NCBI GenBank assembly: GCA_034003765.1
Contig: JAVEXZ010000009.1
Location: 6,869-70,868, forward strand
Reading direction: 5' to 3'
DNA: 64,000 nt
Origin: JAAZGD01 sp034003765
GTDB lineage: Bacteria; Bacillota; Clostridia; Peptostreptococcales; Anaerovoracaceae
The notes below the pieces were generated by a model. The model was not told the DNA's origin, searched no databases, and saw nothing but the letters and a program-made list of their open reading frames with translations. Made by a program: the position numbers and the translations under genes. Positions 54,317 through 62,950 of the stretch are shown in pieces; the stretch's first letter is position 1; the number at the start of each line of letters is the position of its first letter.

Positions 54317-55600
54317 ATGGACAAGAAAAAACAAGGCTTTGAAACAATTTGTGTTCAAGGGGGTTACCAAGCAAAAAAAGGAGAGCCCCAGGTAATGCCT
54401 ATTGTTCAAAACACAACTTATAGATACTTTAACACCAAGGACGTGGCAGAGCTTTTTGATTTGGAAAGCGGAGATTTTATGTACACAAGGCTAGGAAACC
54501 CAACCCTAAGCGGCTTAGAACGACATATGGCCGAATTGGAAGGTGGAACTGGTGCAGTATCAGCATCTTCTGGTCAATCCGCTACCCTTATGACCCTATT
54601 AAATATTTGCCAGGTGGGAGACCACATTATTTCTTCAGCAAGTATATATGGAGGAACCTTCAACCTTTTTGCAGTTTCACTTAAAAAAATGGGGATTGAA
54701 GTCAGCTTTGTGGACTCGGACCTTTCTCTAGAAGCGATTCTAAAAGAGGCTCGTCCCAACACCAAACTAGTTTTTGCCGAAACCCTAGCTAACCCAGCAC
54801 TTAAAGTTCTTGATTTCAAAAAGTTCAAGGATTTAGCACTAGCCCTAAATGTCCCCCTTATAATAGATAACACCCTGGCTACACCTTACTTAACCAGACC
54901 CATTGAACATGGGGCAGATATAGTTATTCAAAGCACAACAAAGTATTCAGATGGCCATGCCTCCAGTTTAGGTGGAATGGTTATTGAAGCAGGAACATTT
55001 GACTGGGCTAAAGGAGATAAGTTCCCCAGTATGACCCAAGCTGATGCCAGCTATCATGGTATTTGTTTTTATGAGAAATTTGGGCCAACAGCTTTTACCA
55101 CAAAGTTAAGGGCCACCATGCTCCGGGATTTTGGATGCACAATGGCTCCTATGAACGCATACCTAACACATCAAGGACTTCAGACCCTCCATCTTAGGAT
55201 GGAGCGCCATTGCCAAAATGCTTTGGCTCTAGCCCTTTACCTAGATAAGCATCCACAAGTTGACTGGGTTACCTACCCTGGTCTTGCAAATGATCCTTCC
55301 TACTCTTTAGCCTCTATGTACATGCCCAAGGGCGCCGGGGGCGTCCTTAGCTTCGGAGTAAAAGGGGGAAGAGCCAAGGGAGAATTATTCCTAGAAAAGT
55401 TAGAATTGGCCAGCATCGTTGTTCACGTAGGGGACATCAGAACTTCCGTCCTTCACCCCGCAAGCACCACCCATAGACAACTAACAGAAGAACAACAGGT
55501 GGCCGGCGGAATATTACCCGAACTAATCCGAGTATCCGTAGGCATTGAAAATATAGAGGACATAAAGGCGGATTTTGAAAGGGCCTTTGAAAGCCTCTAG
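54317..55600 (+). CDS. metY: O-acetylhomoserine sulfhydrylase
   Basis: A 427-residue Cys/Met-metabolism PLP enzyme making homocysteine from O-acetylhomoserine and sulfide. N-terminus FETICVQGGYQ, SSGQSATLMTLLNI, PLP Asp in LIIDNTLATPYL, and the PLP lysine in QSTTKYSDGHASSLGG near residue 212. Length and the closing RVSVGIENIEDIKADF match MetY rather than MetB/MetC. The start is MDKKKQGFET, with GGAGAG upstream. It lies 14 bases before metA. Confidence 0.94.
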   Translation: MDKKKQGFETICVQGGYQAKKGEPQVMPIVQNTTYRYFNTKDVAELFDLESGDFMYTRLGNPTLSGLERHMAELEGGTGAVSASSGQSATLMTLLNICQVGDHIISSASIYGGTFNLFAVSLKKMGIEVSFVDSDLSLEAILKEARPNTKLVFAETLANPALKVLDFKKFKDLALALNVPLIIDNTLATPYLTRPIEHGADIVIQSTTKYSDGHASSLGGMVIEAGTFDWAKGDKFPSMTQADASYHGICFYEKFGPTAFTTKLRATMLRDFGCTMAPMNAYLTHQGLQTLHLRMERHCQNALALALYLDKHPQVDWVTYPGLANDPSYSLASMYMPKGAGGVLSFGVKGGRAKGELFLEKLELASIVVHVGDIRTSVLHPASTTHRQLTEEQQVAGGILPELIRVSVGIENIEDIKADFERAFESL

Positions 55601-55614
55601 GAAAGGTTTGTACC

Positions 55615-56529
55615 ATGCCTATTATTATACCAGACTCCCTTCCAGCGGCTAAAACCCTAAAGAAGGAAAACATATTCGTTATGCACGAAAAAAGAGCTGT
55701 ATCCCAAGATATAAGACCCTTAAGGATACTCCTGATCAATCTAATGCCCACAAAAATTGCCACAGAAACTCAACTAGCAAGAGTCTTGGCTAATTCTCCT
55801 TTGCAGGTTGAACTGACTCTTCTTAGGATGGATGCCCATGAAAGCATCAACACTCCAGAGGATCACATGTCAGCTTTTTACAAGACCTTTGATGAAATCG
55901 TTCACAAACGATATGACGGCATGATCCTTACTGGTGCTCCAGTTGAGACTATGCCCTTTGAAAATGTAGACTACTGGCACGAGCTTTCGGAAATATTTGA
56001 ATACGCTAAAACCAATGTCTACAGCTCTATGTTCATTTGTTGGGGAGCCCAAGCAGCCCTAAACTACTACTATGACATCGAAAAATTTAATACAGATAAA
56101 AAAGTCTTCGGCGTTTTTGAGCACAAGGTGGTTCGTCCCTTAACCCCTTTAGTAAGAGGTTTTGATGAAATATTTTTTGCCCCCCACTCAAGGCATACCT
56201 ACATAAGAAAAGAAGACATTAAGAAATACCCAGAGATAAGAATCTTGGCAGAATCTAAAGAAGCAGGCCTTCATATGTTGGCAACTGATAGTGGGAGGCA
56301 AATATTTATCTTGGGCCATCAGGAATATGACAAAGAAACCCTGGCAAATGAGTATTTTAGAGATATTGACCGCGGCCTTGATATAGGGGTTCCCAAAAAC
56401 TACTTTAGGGATGATGACCCCAAAAAAGAAGTGTTATTCCGTTGGAGGAGCCATGCTAGCCTACTTTTTACCAACTGGCTTAACTACTATGTGTACCAGG
56501 CAACACCTTATGATTTAGATGAGCTGTAA
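55615..56529 (+). CDS. metA: homoserine O-acetyltransferase (MetA type)
   Basis: A 304-residue acyltransferase. The catalytic Cys is in SSMFICWGAQAALNY near residue 142, and the His-Glu pair in FILGHQEYDKETL near residue 235. The specificity segment TGAPVETMPFENVDYW has Glu where succinyl-CoA users have Gly, so acetyl-CoA is the expected donor. That matches the O-acetylhomoserine sulfhydrylase just upstream, giving a two-gene homocysteine module. Confidence 0.95.
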   Translation: MPIIIPDSLPAAKTLKKENIFVMHEKRAVSQDIRPLRILLINLMPTKIATETQLARVLANSPLQVELTLLRMDAHESINTPEDHMSAFYKTFDEIVHKRYDGMILTGAPVETMPFENVDYWHELSEIFEYAKTNVYSSMFICWGAQAALNYYYDIEKFNTDKKVFGVFEHKVVRPLTPLVRGFDEIFFAPHSRHTYIRKEDIKKYPEIRILAESKEAGLHMLATDSGRQIFILGHQEYDKETLANEYFRDIDRGLDIGVPKNYFRDDDPKKEVLFRWRSHASLLFTNWLNYYVYQATPYDLDEL

Positions 56530-56544
56530 TCTTTTTTGAACATG

Positions 56545-56790
56545 GGATTTCGCAAATGAAGTGTCATCTTGAATTGGAAGAAGGATAATATTGAATTTCG
56601 CNNNNNNNNNNNNNNNNNNNNNNNNNNNNNNNNNNNNNNNNNNNNNNNNNNNNNNNNNNNNNNNNNNNNNNNNNNNNNNNNNNNNNNNNNNNNNNNNNNN
56701 NACATGGGATTTCGCAAATGAAGTGTCATCTTGAATTGGAAGAAGGATAATATTGAATTTCGCTACAAGGGATTTCCCAGATGCAATGTC
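56545..56790. repeat. tandem array, about 63-bp unit, with assembly gap
   Basis: A block beginning ACATGGGATTTCGCAAATGA and ending TTGAATTTCGC occurs on both sides of 100 N, and a diverged half-copy (GGGATTTCCCAGATGCAATG) follows. Parts of the unit resemble each other (GTCATCTTGAAT next to GGGATTTC). It lies between metA and the DUF4230 gene. Confidence 0.9.
56602..56701. other. assembly gap (100 N)
   Basis: Exactly 100 N within the approximately 63-bp array. Confidence 0.95.
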
Positions 56791-56861
56791 ATCTTGAATC
56801 GCAAACTGAATTCCAGATTTGATTTTTTAGTTAATGATTTTAATATTGAGGTTAGGTTACG

Positions 56862-57575
56862 ATGAAAAGACAAAAAACCAATAAAACCATAATAAAAATT
56901 GGAGGCTTGCGCTTTACCCTCCCAATTATACTAATCCTATTGGTACTCCTAATTGCAGCCAGCAGTTTTTTGATACCATCAATTAGAGATGCCTTGGGAA
57001 TCGGGTCTTGGCCAAAGGCTTTTCAAGACCTATTGCCAGAAGAACTAATGGGATACAATGAAACAGAAATATCTGAAACCATCTTAGGAAAAACCCAAGA
57101 TAAGGGGGAATTAGTTGTCATGGAACAAGAGGTCTCAGTGACAATTCAACTAACCCGAGCTCTATGGAATATCCCTCTATTTGAAAAAACAAAAACAGTC
57201 TATTCCCACGGTGTAGGTGGTTTTTCTGTAGACCTTTCTTTGATAACTGAGGGTGCTCTAACTTGGGATTCCTCAACAAAATCTATGACCCTAGTAATAC
57301 CCCAGGCCAGCTTGTCCTATATCGATCCGGATTTTTCCAAAACAGAATTCGGAAATACAGAGAAGGCCCTACTTGCTTTTGGTGATATCAAATTAACCCA
57401 GGAGCAACAAAATGTTCTCAATGTGGAAATCGAAGAGGCCATGGAAGAAGCCTTGAACGTAGAAACAAGGCTTAGGGTGGCAAATATAAAGGCCAAGCAA
57501 AAGGTGGGAGAGCTTCTAAGGCCCCTAGTTGAAGAACTTAATGAAGGGATAAAGCTTTATGTAATACAAGAGTAG
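56862..57575 (+). CDS. DUF4230 membrane-anchored protein
   Basis: A 237-residue protein with one N-terminal membrane helix (LPIILILLVLLIAASSFLI, about residues 20-38) and an extracytoplasmic domain with the DUF4230 pattern (SVTIQLTRALWNIPLF..KTK; LVIPQASL; a C-terminal helix rich in Glu and Lys). Function unknown. It ends just before the second IS605-like hairpin. Confidence 0.75.
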   Translation: MKRQKTNKTIIKIGGLRFTLPIILILLVLLIAASSFLIPSIRDALGIGSWPKAFQDLLPEELMGYNETEISETILGKTQDKGELVVMEQEVSVTIQLTRALWNIPLFEKTKTVYSHGVGGFSVDLSLITEGALTWDSSTKSMTLVIPQASLSYIDPDFSKTEFGNTEKALLAFGDIKLTQEQQNVLNVEIEEAMEEALNVETRLRVANIKAKQKVGELLRPLVEELNEGIKLYVIQE

Positions 57576-57580
57576 TTTCA

Positions 57581-57619
57581 TATACTCCCCCCACTTCTAA
57601 AGTTGTGGGAGTATGTCAC
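57581..57619. repeat. hairpin element resembling an IS200/IS605 end, copy 2
   Basis: ATACTCCC...GGGAGTAT with an inner CCACTT/AGTTGTGG pairing. Its reverse complement matches the element at 2773-2813 (GTGACATACTCCCAC then ACTT..TAGAAGTGGGG). It lies between the convergent DUF4230 and niaR genes. Confidence 0.55.
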
Positions 57620-57642
57620 CTCAAGTAGATACCTCCCATGTC

Positions 57643-57678
57643 AAAAAAAGGTTATCATACTAGATAACCTTTTTTTTC
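57643..57678. terminator. bidirectional terminator containing the niaR stop codon
   Basis: AAAAAAAGGTTATC pairs with GATAACCTTTTTTT around a six-base loop. The niaR stop codon is in the stem-loop. T runs exist on both strands. Confidence 0.85.
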
Positions 57679-58158
57679 TAATTCATATTTTATTTTATCC
57701 AAAACATCTTTTGAGTCCGCCTCTACAGTATGGTAATGAATATCACCTGTCAGCTTCTTTAAAGGGTTTATTTCACCTAAGGCCATTTTTTTCTCAAACC
57801 ATTCAATGTCTTCCCTGGTTACTAGGAACAAGTCTGCACGAAGTTCTCCGTAAACCTGATGGTTAACAAAAACATCCAATACTCTGCCCCCTAAATCCAC
57901 AATAGTGTAGAGCTCATCATGTATTTCTTCATCATCATGACGAACCTTGAAAACCATCCTGCATCCCTTTTCTTCGTTTAAAACATAGCCCTTATTCGTA
58001 GAGAATATTTTGTGTCCCCCTACTCTTAATAAGGCAATATCTTGAACAATAACCTGTCGGCTAACATCGAGAAGTTTTGCCAAATAGTTGCCAGAAAGAG
58101 GAATAGTTCCCGCTCCTAATGATTCTAATATTTCCTTTCGTCTTTTTTCTCCATCCAT
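57655..58158 (-). CDS. niaR: NiaR-type NAD-biosynthesis repressor
   Basis: A 167-residue regulator with an N-terminal winged helix (IPLSGNYLAKLLDVSRQVIV, recognition helix about residues 27-40) and a C-terminal 3H domain named for its three histidines (KVRHDDEEIHDELYT and DIHYHTVEADS). Family members bind nicotinic acid and repress NAD synthesis or niacin uptake genes. It is the last gene of nadA-nadB-nadC-niaR. Paired GACAGGTG boxes at the operon promoter fit autoregulation. Confidence 0.92.
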   Translation of the reverse strand: MDGEKRRKEILESLGAGTIPLSGNYLAKLLDVSRQVIVQDIALLRVGGHKIFSTNKGYVLNEEKGCRMVFKVRHDDEEIHDELYTIVDLGGRVLDVFVNHQVYGELRADLFLVTREDIEWFEKKMALGEINPLKKLTGDIHYHTVEADSKDVLDKIKYELEKKGYLV

Positions 58159-58164
58159 TTTTGA

Positions 58165-59025
58165 TTAGCCTCCAATAACTCTCAGGTTTTTCAAGGAAAA
58201 ATCTCTTATGCCACTGGAATGGGTAAGTGCTCCGCAGGATATGAAGTCTAAACCGATAGTTGATAACTCCTTTAAGCGGCCTTTTGTTATATTGCCTGAA
58301 CACTCTGTAATAGCTTTACCGTCAATCATCTCAATGGCAGTTTTCATTAGCTCTGTGGTCATATTGTCAAGCATTATGATATCCGCTTTCTCGTCTAAAG
58401 CTTCCCTTAACATATCTAGGGATTCAACCTCTACTTCAATTCGTCTTACAAAAGATGTTTCTCTTCTTACATGACCAATAGCCTCCCCTACACCACCTGC
58501 TGCATGAATATGATTATCTTTAATCAATACACCATCAGATAAGTTGTAGCGATGGTTTTCGCCACCCCCTACTTTCACTGCGTATTTTTCGAAAATACGC
58601 ATATTGGGAGTTGTTTTTCTAGTATCCAGCAATTTAGTTTTGCTGCCCTCTAGTTCTTGGACCCATTCATGGGTAAAGCTTGCTATACCGCTCATCCTCT
58701 GAAGAAAGTTTAAAGCTGTTCTCTCTCCAGATAAAAGAGCCCTTAAATCTCCTTGTAAAACGGCAACTATCTCTCCTCTTTTTAAGGAATCCCCATCCTT
58801 AGCCTTGGTTTCCATTATCATATCTGGGTCTAAAAAGCGAAACACCTGATAGAAAATTCCTAGGCCAGCTAAAATAGCATCTTCTTTTGCAATTAGCTGA
58901 ACCTCCCCCCTCTCCCAGCCATTAACAATGGCATTTGTGGTAATATCTTCTGCAGAAATGTCCTCTCTCAAGGCCTGCTCAATTAGTTTATTAATCTCTG
59001 GTGACATCATGATGACATTGTTCAT
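58165..59025 (-). CDS. nadC: nicotinate-nucleotide pyrophosphorylase (carboxylating)
   Basis: A 286-residue quinolinate phosphoribosyltransferase making nicotinate mononucleotide. It shows REDISAEDITTNAI, ALNFLQRMSGIAS, TRKTTPNMRIFEKYAVKVGG with the basic quinolinate pocket, HRYNLSDGVLIKDNH and VEVESLDMLREAL. Its start overlaps the nadB end by 35 bases. Confidence 0.97.
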   Translation of the reverse strand: MNNVIMMSPEINKLIEQALREDISAEDITTNAIVNGWERGEVQLIAKEDAILAGLGIFYQVFRFLDPDMIMETKAKDGDSLKRGEIVAVLQGDLRALLSGERTALNFLQRMSGIASFTHEWVQELEGSKTKLLDTRKTTPNMRIFEKYAVKVGGGENHRYNLSDGVLIKDNHIHAAGGVGEAIGHVRRETSFVRRIEVEVESLDMLREALDEKADIIMLDNMTTELMKTAIEMIDGKAITECSGNITKGRLKELSTIGLDFISCGALTHSSGIRDFSLKNLRVIGG

Positions 59026-60484
59026 TTTGCTTTTCCCTTTCTATTTCATCTAATATTCGCTTTTTATTGGCTTCATATCTTGCTTTGTCGTCTTCATAAC
59101 TTTTTGGATATTCTTCTGCTACCCCTTCGCACCTATATCTATATCCATATCTATNNNNNNNNNNNNNNNNNNNNNNNNNNNNNNNNNNNNNNNNNNNNNN
59201 NNNNNNNNNNNNNNNNNNNNNNNNNNNNNNNNNNNNNNNNNNNNNNNNNNNNNNATATCTATATCCATATCTATGTCCATTATCCTCACTTGTCTCTCTA
59301 TCAGAATCGAGAACCTCTGGGTTTCTTAATTCCCTCCCTATGTCTTCTGCGGCCTCTTTTGCAAAAACCAAACTCTCTAAAAGAGAATTACTGGCTAGTC
59401 GGTTTGCACCATGGACACCTGTGTGACTGGTTTCGCCAATGGCATAAAGCCCCTTCATTGAGCTTCTGCCTTGAAGGTTTACCTGAATTCCTCCCATTAA
59501 GTAATGTTGAGCAGGTACCACTGGTATATTCTCTCTTGTAACATCATAACCTTCATTTAGGCATCGATTGTATATAGTTGGAAATCGGCTTTTTATATAG
59601 TCTTCTCCTAGGTGAACCATGGAAAGCCAGACAAAATCCTGATTATCTTTTGCCATTTCCTTATAAATTGCTTGGGTTAATAAGTCTCGTGGCAACAGCT
59701 CATCTGCGAATCTCTTTTGGTTTTTGTTAAGCAAGACTCCCCCCTCACCTCTTACTGACTCTGAAATAAGGAATCTGCGGCCCGGCTTCTTAGAGTATAG
59801 TGTTGTGGGGTGAATCTGAATATAGTTTAGATGTTTGACCTCCACTCCATATTTTAAAGCCAGGGCAATTCCATCACCTGTCAGGTGGGGATGATTAGTG
59901 GATTGAAGAAACAACCCTCCAATCCCACCTGTTGCAAAGACAACATAGTCTGCCTGTATAGGCCTAAGAGCCTGGCCTTCCGCCTTTAAAACTACACCTT
60001 GGCATGAATTGTCAGCCACCAATAAGTCTATCATGGAGGTGTTTTCAAGAATAGATATGTTGGCTCTTTTCCTGACTTGATTTATCAATTTATCAGTTAT
60101 TTCTTTGCCTGTTGAATCAGCATGATATAGAATCCTTGCCTTGCTGTGGGCACCTTCTTTTGTATATAGGAACTGGTCTCCTTCTTTTTGAAATTCCACC
60201 CCATACTCTATCAGGTCCTCTATTATTTCTTTTGATCTTCTAATCATTCGGTCAACAGCCTCTGGATTATTTTCCTTGTGACCTGCCTTTAGGGTGTCAT
60301 CAAAAAAATCTTGGTAATCATCTTCGTCCCTCAAAACAGAAATACCCCCCTGTGCCAGGCTACTGTCGGATATATCCAAAGTTTCCTTGGTGCAAAGGAG
60401 AATTTCATTTTCTTTAGGGATATTAAGAGCGCAGAACAATCCTGCCACTCCCGTGCCTATAATCACGATAGGATTACTTTTCAT
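58991..60484 (-). CDS. nadB: L-aspartate oxidase, with an in-frame repeat and assembly gap
   Basis: A flavoprotein oxidising aspartate to iminoaspartate for NadA. FAD loop IIGTGVAGLFCALNI, SSLAQGGISV, HPTTLYSKKPGRRFLISESVRGEGG (in two parts), HYLMGGIQVNLQGRSS and TGVHGANRLASNSLLESL are intact up to about residue 390. Then follows an Arg-Tyr-Gly-Tyr repeat (12-bp DNA units) containing 100 N. Only a 46-residue charged tail follows, instead of the usual longer helical domain. The frame continues across the placeholder, but its true length is unknown. ATG follows the restored nadA stop by one base. Confidence 0.92.
   Translation of the reverse strand: MKSNPIVIIGTGVAGLFCALNIPKENEILLCTKETLDISDSSLAQGGISVLRDEDDYQDFFDDTLKAGHKENNPEAVDRMIRRSKEIIEDLIEYGVEFQKEGDQFLYTKEGAHSKARILYHADSTGKEITDKLINQVRKRANISILENTSMIDLLVADNSCQGVVLKAEGQALRPIQADYVVFATGGIGGLFLQSTNHPHLTGDGIALALKYGVEVKHLNYIQIHPTTLYSKKPGRRFLISESVRGEGGVLLNKNQKRFADELLPRDLLTQAIYKEMAKDNQDFVWLSMVHLGEDYIKSRFPTIYNRCLNEGYDVTRENIPVVPAQHYLMGGIQVNLQGRSSMKGLYAIGETSHTGVHGANRLASNSLLESLVFAKEAAEDIGRELRNPEVLDSDRETSEDNGHRYGYRYXXXXXXXXXXXXXXXXXXXXXXXXXXXXXXXXXXRYGYRYRCEGVAEEYPKSYEDDKARYEANKKRILDEIEREKQNEQCHHDVTRD
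59143..59278. repeat. in-frame 12-bp repeat in nadB with assembly gap
   Basis: TATATCCATATC-type units on both sides of the gap code RYGY on the minus strand. The gap spans 59155-59254 (100 N). Units are multiples of three, so copy-number change would keep frame. Confidence 0.9.
59155..59254. other. assembly gap (100 N) inside nadB
   Basis: Exactly 100 N within the 12-bp coding repeat. 100 is not a multiple of three, so the placeholder does not represent the real length. Confidence 0.95.
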
Positions 60485-60485
60485 C

Positions 60486-61402
60486 TTATTTTTTTGCCAA
60501 CTCCATCATTCTATTAATTCCTTGGCTTGCCCTTTCAATCATAGTAGGATCAAGGATGACTTCTTCTTTTTCTTGCTTAATAGCTTGATATACCCTGTCC
60601 AGGGTAATCTTTTTCATATCTTTACAAAAGGGCGCTGGTTCTACAAAGAAGAATTTTTTCCAGGATTATTTTTTTCCAGTTGATACAGAATCCCTATCTC
60701 AGTACAAACTATAAACTCTTTATCTTCAAGAAGAGTTGCCTGGTGTATAATTCCTGAAGTACTCCCTATATAGTCTGCCATTTCCAACACATCTTGGGTG
60801 CATTCAGGATGTGCTAAAATTATTGCCTGAGGATGTTTTGCCTTCGACGCCAGAACTTTTTCTTTGGTTATTTCTGTGTGCACGTAGCAATGACCCTGGT
60901 TAAAATAGAAATTCTTATCTGGTAGCTGAGAAGCAACATGCCTTCCAAGATTTTGGTCAGGAACAAAGTAGATGTTCTTTTGCGGGAGCTTACTTACAAC
61001 TTTTGTTGCATTTGCTGAAGTCACACAGACATCTGAAAGAGCCTTGATTTCTATGGTTGAATTTATATAACAAACTACGGCTAAATCTTCGTAGTTTTCT
61101 CTAGCTTTACTTATTTCTTCTGCTGTTGTCATTTGAGCCATGGGGCACTTGGCCTCAGGTTCCGGTAACAAGACCTTTTTTTCAGGACACAATAGCTTAA
61201 GGCTTTCGCCCATAAAATTTACACCACAAATAACAATAGTCTCCTCTTTAGCCTTTGCCGCCATTTGACACAAATAAAATGAATCTCCAACAAAATCAGC
61301 AAGGGCTTGAATCTCTGGAGTGGTGTAGTAGTGGGCAAGAATTACTAGGTTCTTGCCCCCGATAAAATCTTTAATTTCTTCTATACTAGCATTAGCTGCC
61401 AT
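60486..61402 (-). pseudogene. nadA: quinolinate synthase with a one-base frameshift in an A6 tract
   Basis: NadA condenses iminoaspartate with dihydroxyacetone phosphate using a [4Fe-4S] cluster. The first frame (61402-60641, 253 residues) has LAHYYTTPEIQ, GVNFMGESLKLLCPEK, VCVTSANATKVV and FIVCTEIGILYQL, then ends NNPGKNSSL. One base extra would continue it as KKFFFVEPAPFCKDMKKITL to a stop at 60486, giving the normal length of about 305 residues. The lost part holds the third cluster cysteine. The shift is at AAAAAA (60654-60659). It may be a sequencing error, a mutation, phase variation or programmed slippage. Confidence 0.88.
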
Positions 61403-61456
61403 GGTTGCATACTCCTTTTAATGTTAAAGCAATTTACTTATTAGTCTTCAGGAACA

Positions 61457-61493
61457 AATATACCACAAGGATTGACAGGTGACAAGACAGGTG
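61457..61493 (-). promoter_or_regulatory. nad operon promoter with paired NiaR-like boxes
   Basis: Minus strand: TTGTCA (61480-61485), 17-base spacer, TATATT (61457-61462). On the plus strand GACAGGTG occurs at 61474-61481 and again at 61486-61493, overlapping and flanking the -35. Known NiaR sites contain GACAnGTGTC-like sequence, so these are likely operators. The operon's own niaR supports this. Confidence 0.7.
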
Positions 61494-61561
61494 TACAAAG
61501 TTATTTAATTATCACATTAGAGAGTGAAGGATAAGAGGAAGAGGCACGAGATATGGGGGAT

Positions 61562-62284
61562 TTACTCAGTTAGGGTAAGCAATAGGGCTAGACCAATCCC
61601 CAGTAAGAAGGCGATGTGAGAGTGATGCTTCTCATGTTCTCTAGCCTCAGGTAGAAGATGGGAAGCAGATACATATATAAGAACCCCTCCAACAAAACCA
61701 AGAGCAAGGCTTAAGCTAGATTCATTTAGTGTTTTAATAAAGGGGTAGACAAGGAATGCTCCCACTGGAGTTGTTAGGCCGGCAACAAGGAAGGCTATGA
61801 AAGCTGATTTTTTATCTGTCAAACCTCCTTTTAGGAGCACTGAAAAGGCAATTACCCCCTCTGCAAACTCATGGGTAGCCAGGCCAATTCCTGCAATAAT
61901 GCCAGTATAGGTACTTACGCTAAATGTTACGGAATAGATGATCCCATCAATAAAGGAATGTATCCCGATACCTTCTATTGCTGTTATACCGAAGGCCAGC
62001 TCCTTTTCTTTGGTCTTCATTTTTATTATCATGTTGCTGAAGAACATAAACATAAAGCCTATCAAGGCCCAAAACCCAGCGTACTGATTTTCTGCAATTG
62101 CGTGGGGCAAGATATGAACTAAAGGTGCTGTTATTAAAACCCCAGCTGCAAAACATATGAAATACGCTTTATTCCGCTCTGCAAATTCTCTGTTTCGATA
62201 TATAGCAAAAATACCAATGCTATTAATAACCATTGCCCCTATGGCAAAAATTCCAATCCAAGGTAAGCTGCCCCATGAACTCAT
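61562..62284 (-). CDS. ZIP-family metal transporter
   Basis: A 240-residue membrane protein with about eight helices. The two metal-site helices carry GIGIHSFIDGIIYS near residue 110 and GLATHEFAEGVIAF near residue 136, with a C-terminal His-rich loop EKHHSH. It probably imports zinc, iron or manganese. It follows the nad promoter region but is a separate unit transcribed in the same direction, 43 bases after the DMT gene. Confidence 0.9.
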   Translation of the reverse strand: MSSWGSLPWIGIFAIGAMVINSIGIFAIYRNREFAERNKAYFICFAAGVLITAPLVHILPHAIAENQYAGFWALIGFMFMFFSNMIIKMKTKEKELAFGITAIEGIGIHSFIDGIIYSVTFSVSTYTGIIAGIGLATHEFAEGVIAFSVLLKGGLTDKKSAFIAFLVAGLTTPVGAFLVYPFIKTLNESSLSLALGFVGGVLIYVSASHLLPEAREHEKHHSHIAFLLGIGLALLLTLTE

Positions 62285-62327
62285 AATTTGGTTCCCTTCT
62301 TTTTCATATACTTTCTCTGTAAAAATT

Positions 62328-62771
62328 CTATCTATTTATAAAAACTAAACCAATGAGACAAAGGATAATGCCGATACCATGATTAAGGGTAAGCACCTCT
62401 TTATACAATAATCCCCCAATTATCACTAATATCACCGCAAGGGAAATATTTGATACCAAGGACCCAAGACTAATATTCCAGCCCGCTCTATACATTAAAA
62501 TATTACCCATCTCAAGGCCAACAATTGCAATGCCAAAGGCATAAGGAGCCCAATTAGCCCCTTTAATTTGTTCCCAAAGAGAAACTTCCGATTGTCCAAT
62601 TGAGGATATCTGGGGAAGAACAAAGAACATAGCCAAAGTAAGTGCCCCTGCAACAAAATAAGTAATCAATAAGCTGACCAAGAAATTTAGTTGGCCTGGA
62701 ACAGCTTTTGCAAAAATATGGTAGGCTACGTTTGACACCACTATTAATGCTATAGGAAAATAATAATACAT
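62328..62771 (-). CDS. small DMT/EamA-like membrane protein
   Basis: A 147-residue protein with five probable helices: one EamA half-unit rather than the usual ten-helix pair (YYFPIALIVVSNVAYHIFAK; ending GIGIILCLIGLVFINR). Such half-size members usually dimerise. Substrate unknown. AAGGAG precedes the ATG and directly abuts the last unit of a 24-bp repeat array. Confidence 0.8.
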   Translation of the reverse strand: MYYYFPIALIVVSNVAYHIFAKAVPGQLNFLVSLLITYFVAGALTLAMFFVLPQISSIGQSEVSLWEQIKGANWAPYAFGIAIVGLEMGNILMYRAGWNISLGSLVSNISLAVILVIIGGLLYKEVLTLNHGIGIILCLIGLVFINR

Positions 62772-62781
62772 TACACACTCC

Positions 62782-62877
62782 TTTATAATCTCACTTTAGA
62801 GGTCATTTATAATCTCGCTTTAGGGGTCATTTATAATCTCCCTTTAGGGGTCATTTATAATCTCGCTTTAGGGGTCA
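62782..62877. repeat. tandem array, 24-bp unit, four copies
   Basis: TTTATAATCTCGCTTTAGGGGTCA and close variants repeat four times in exact 24-base steps. The array ends right at the ribosome binding site of the small DMT gene, so it occupies the promoter/leader position. Confidence 0.92.
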
Positions 62878-62950
62878 TCATTTCCCTCAGATTTCATTAT
62901 ATCTTCTAACCCATTTTCTAGCAATTGATATAATACAAGCCATTAATATA

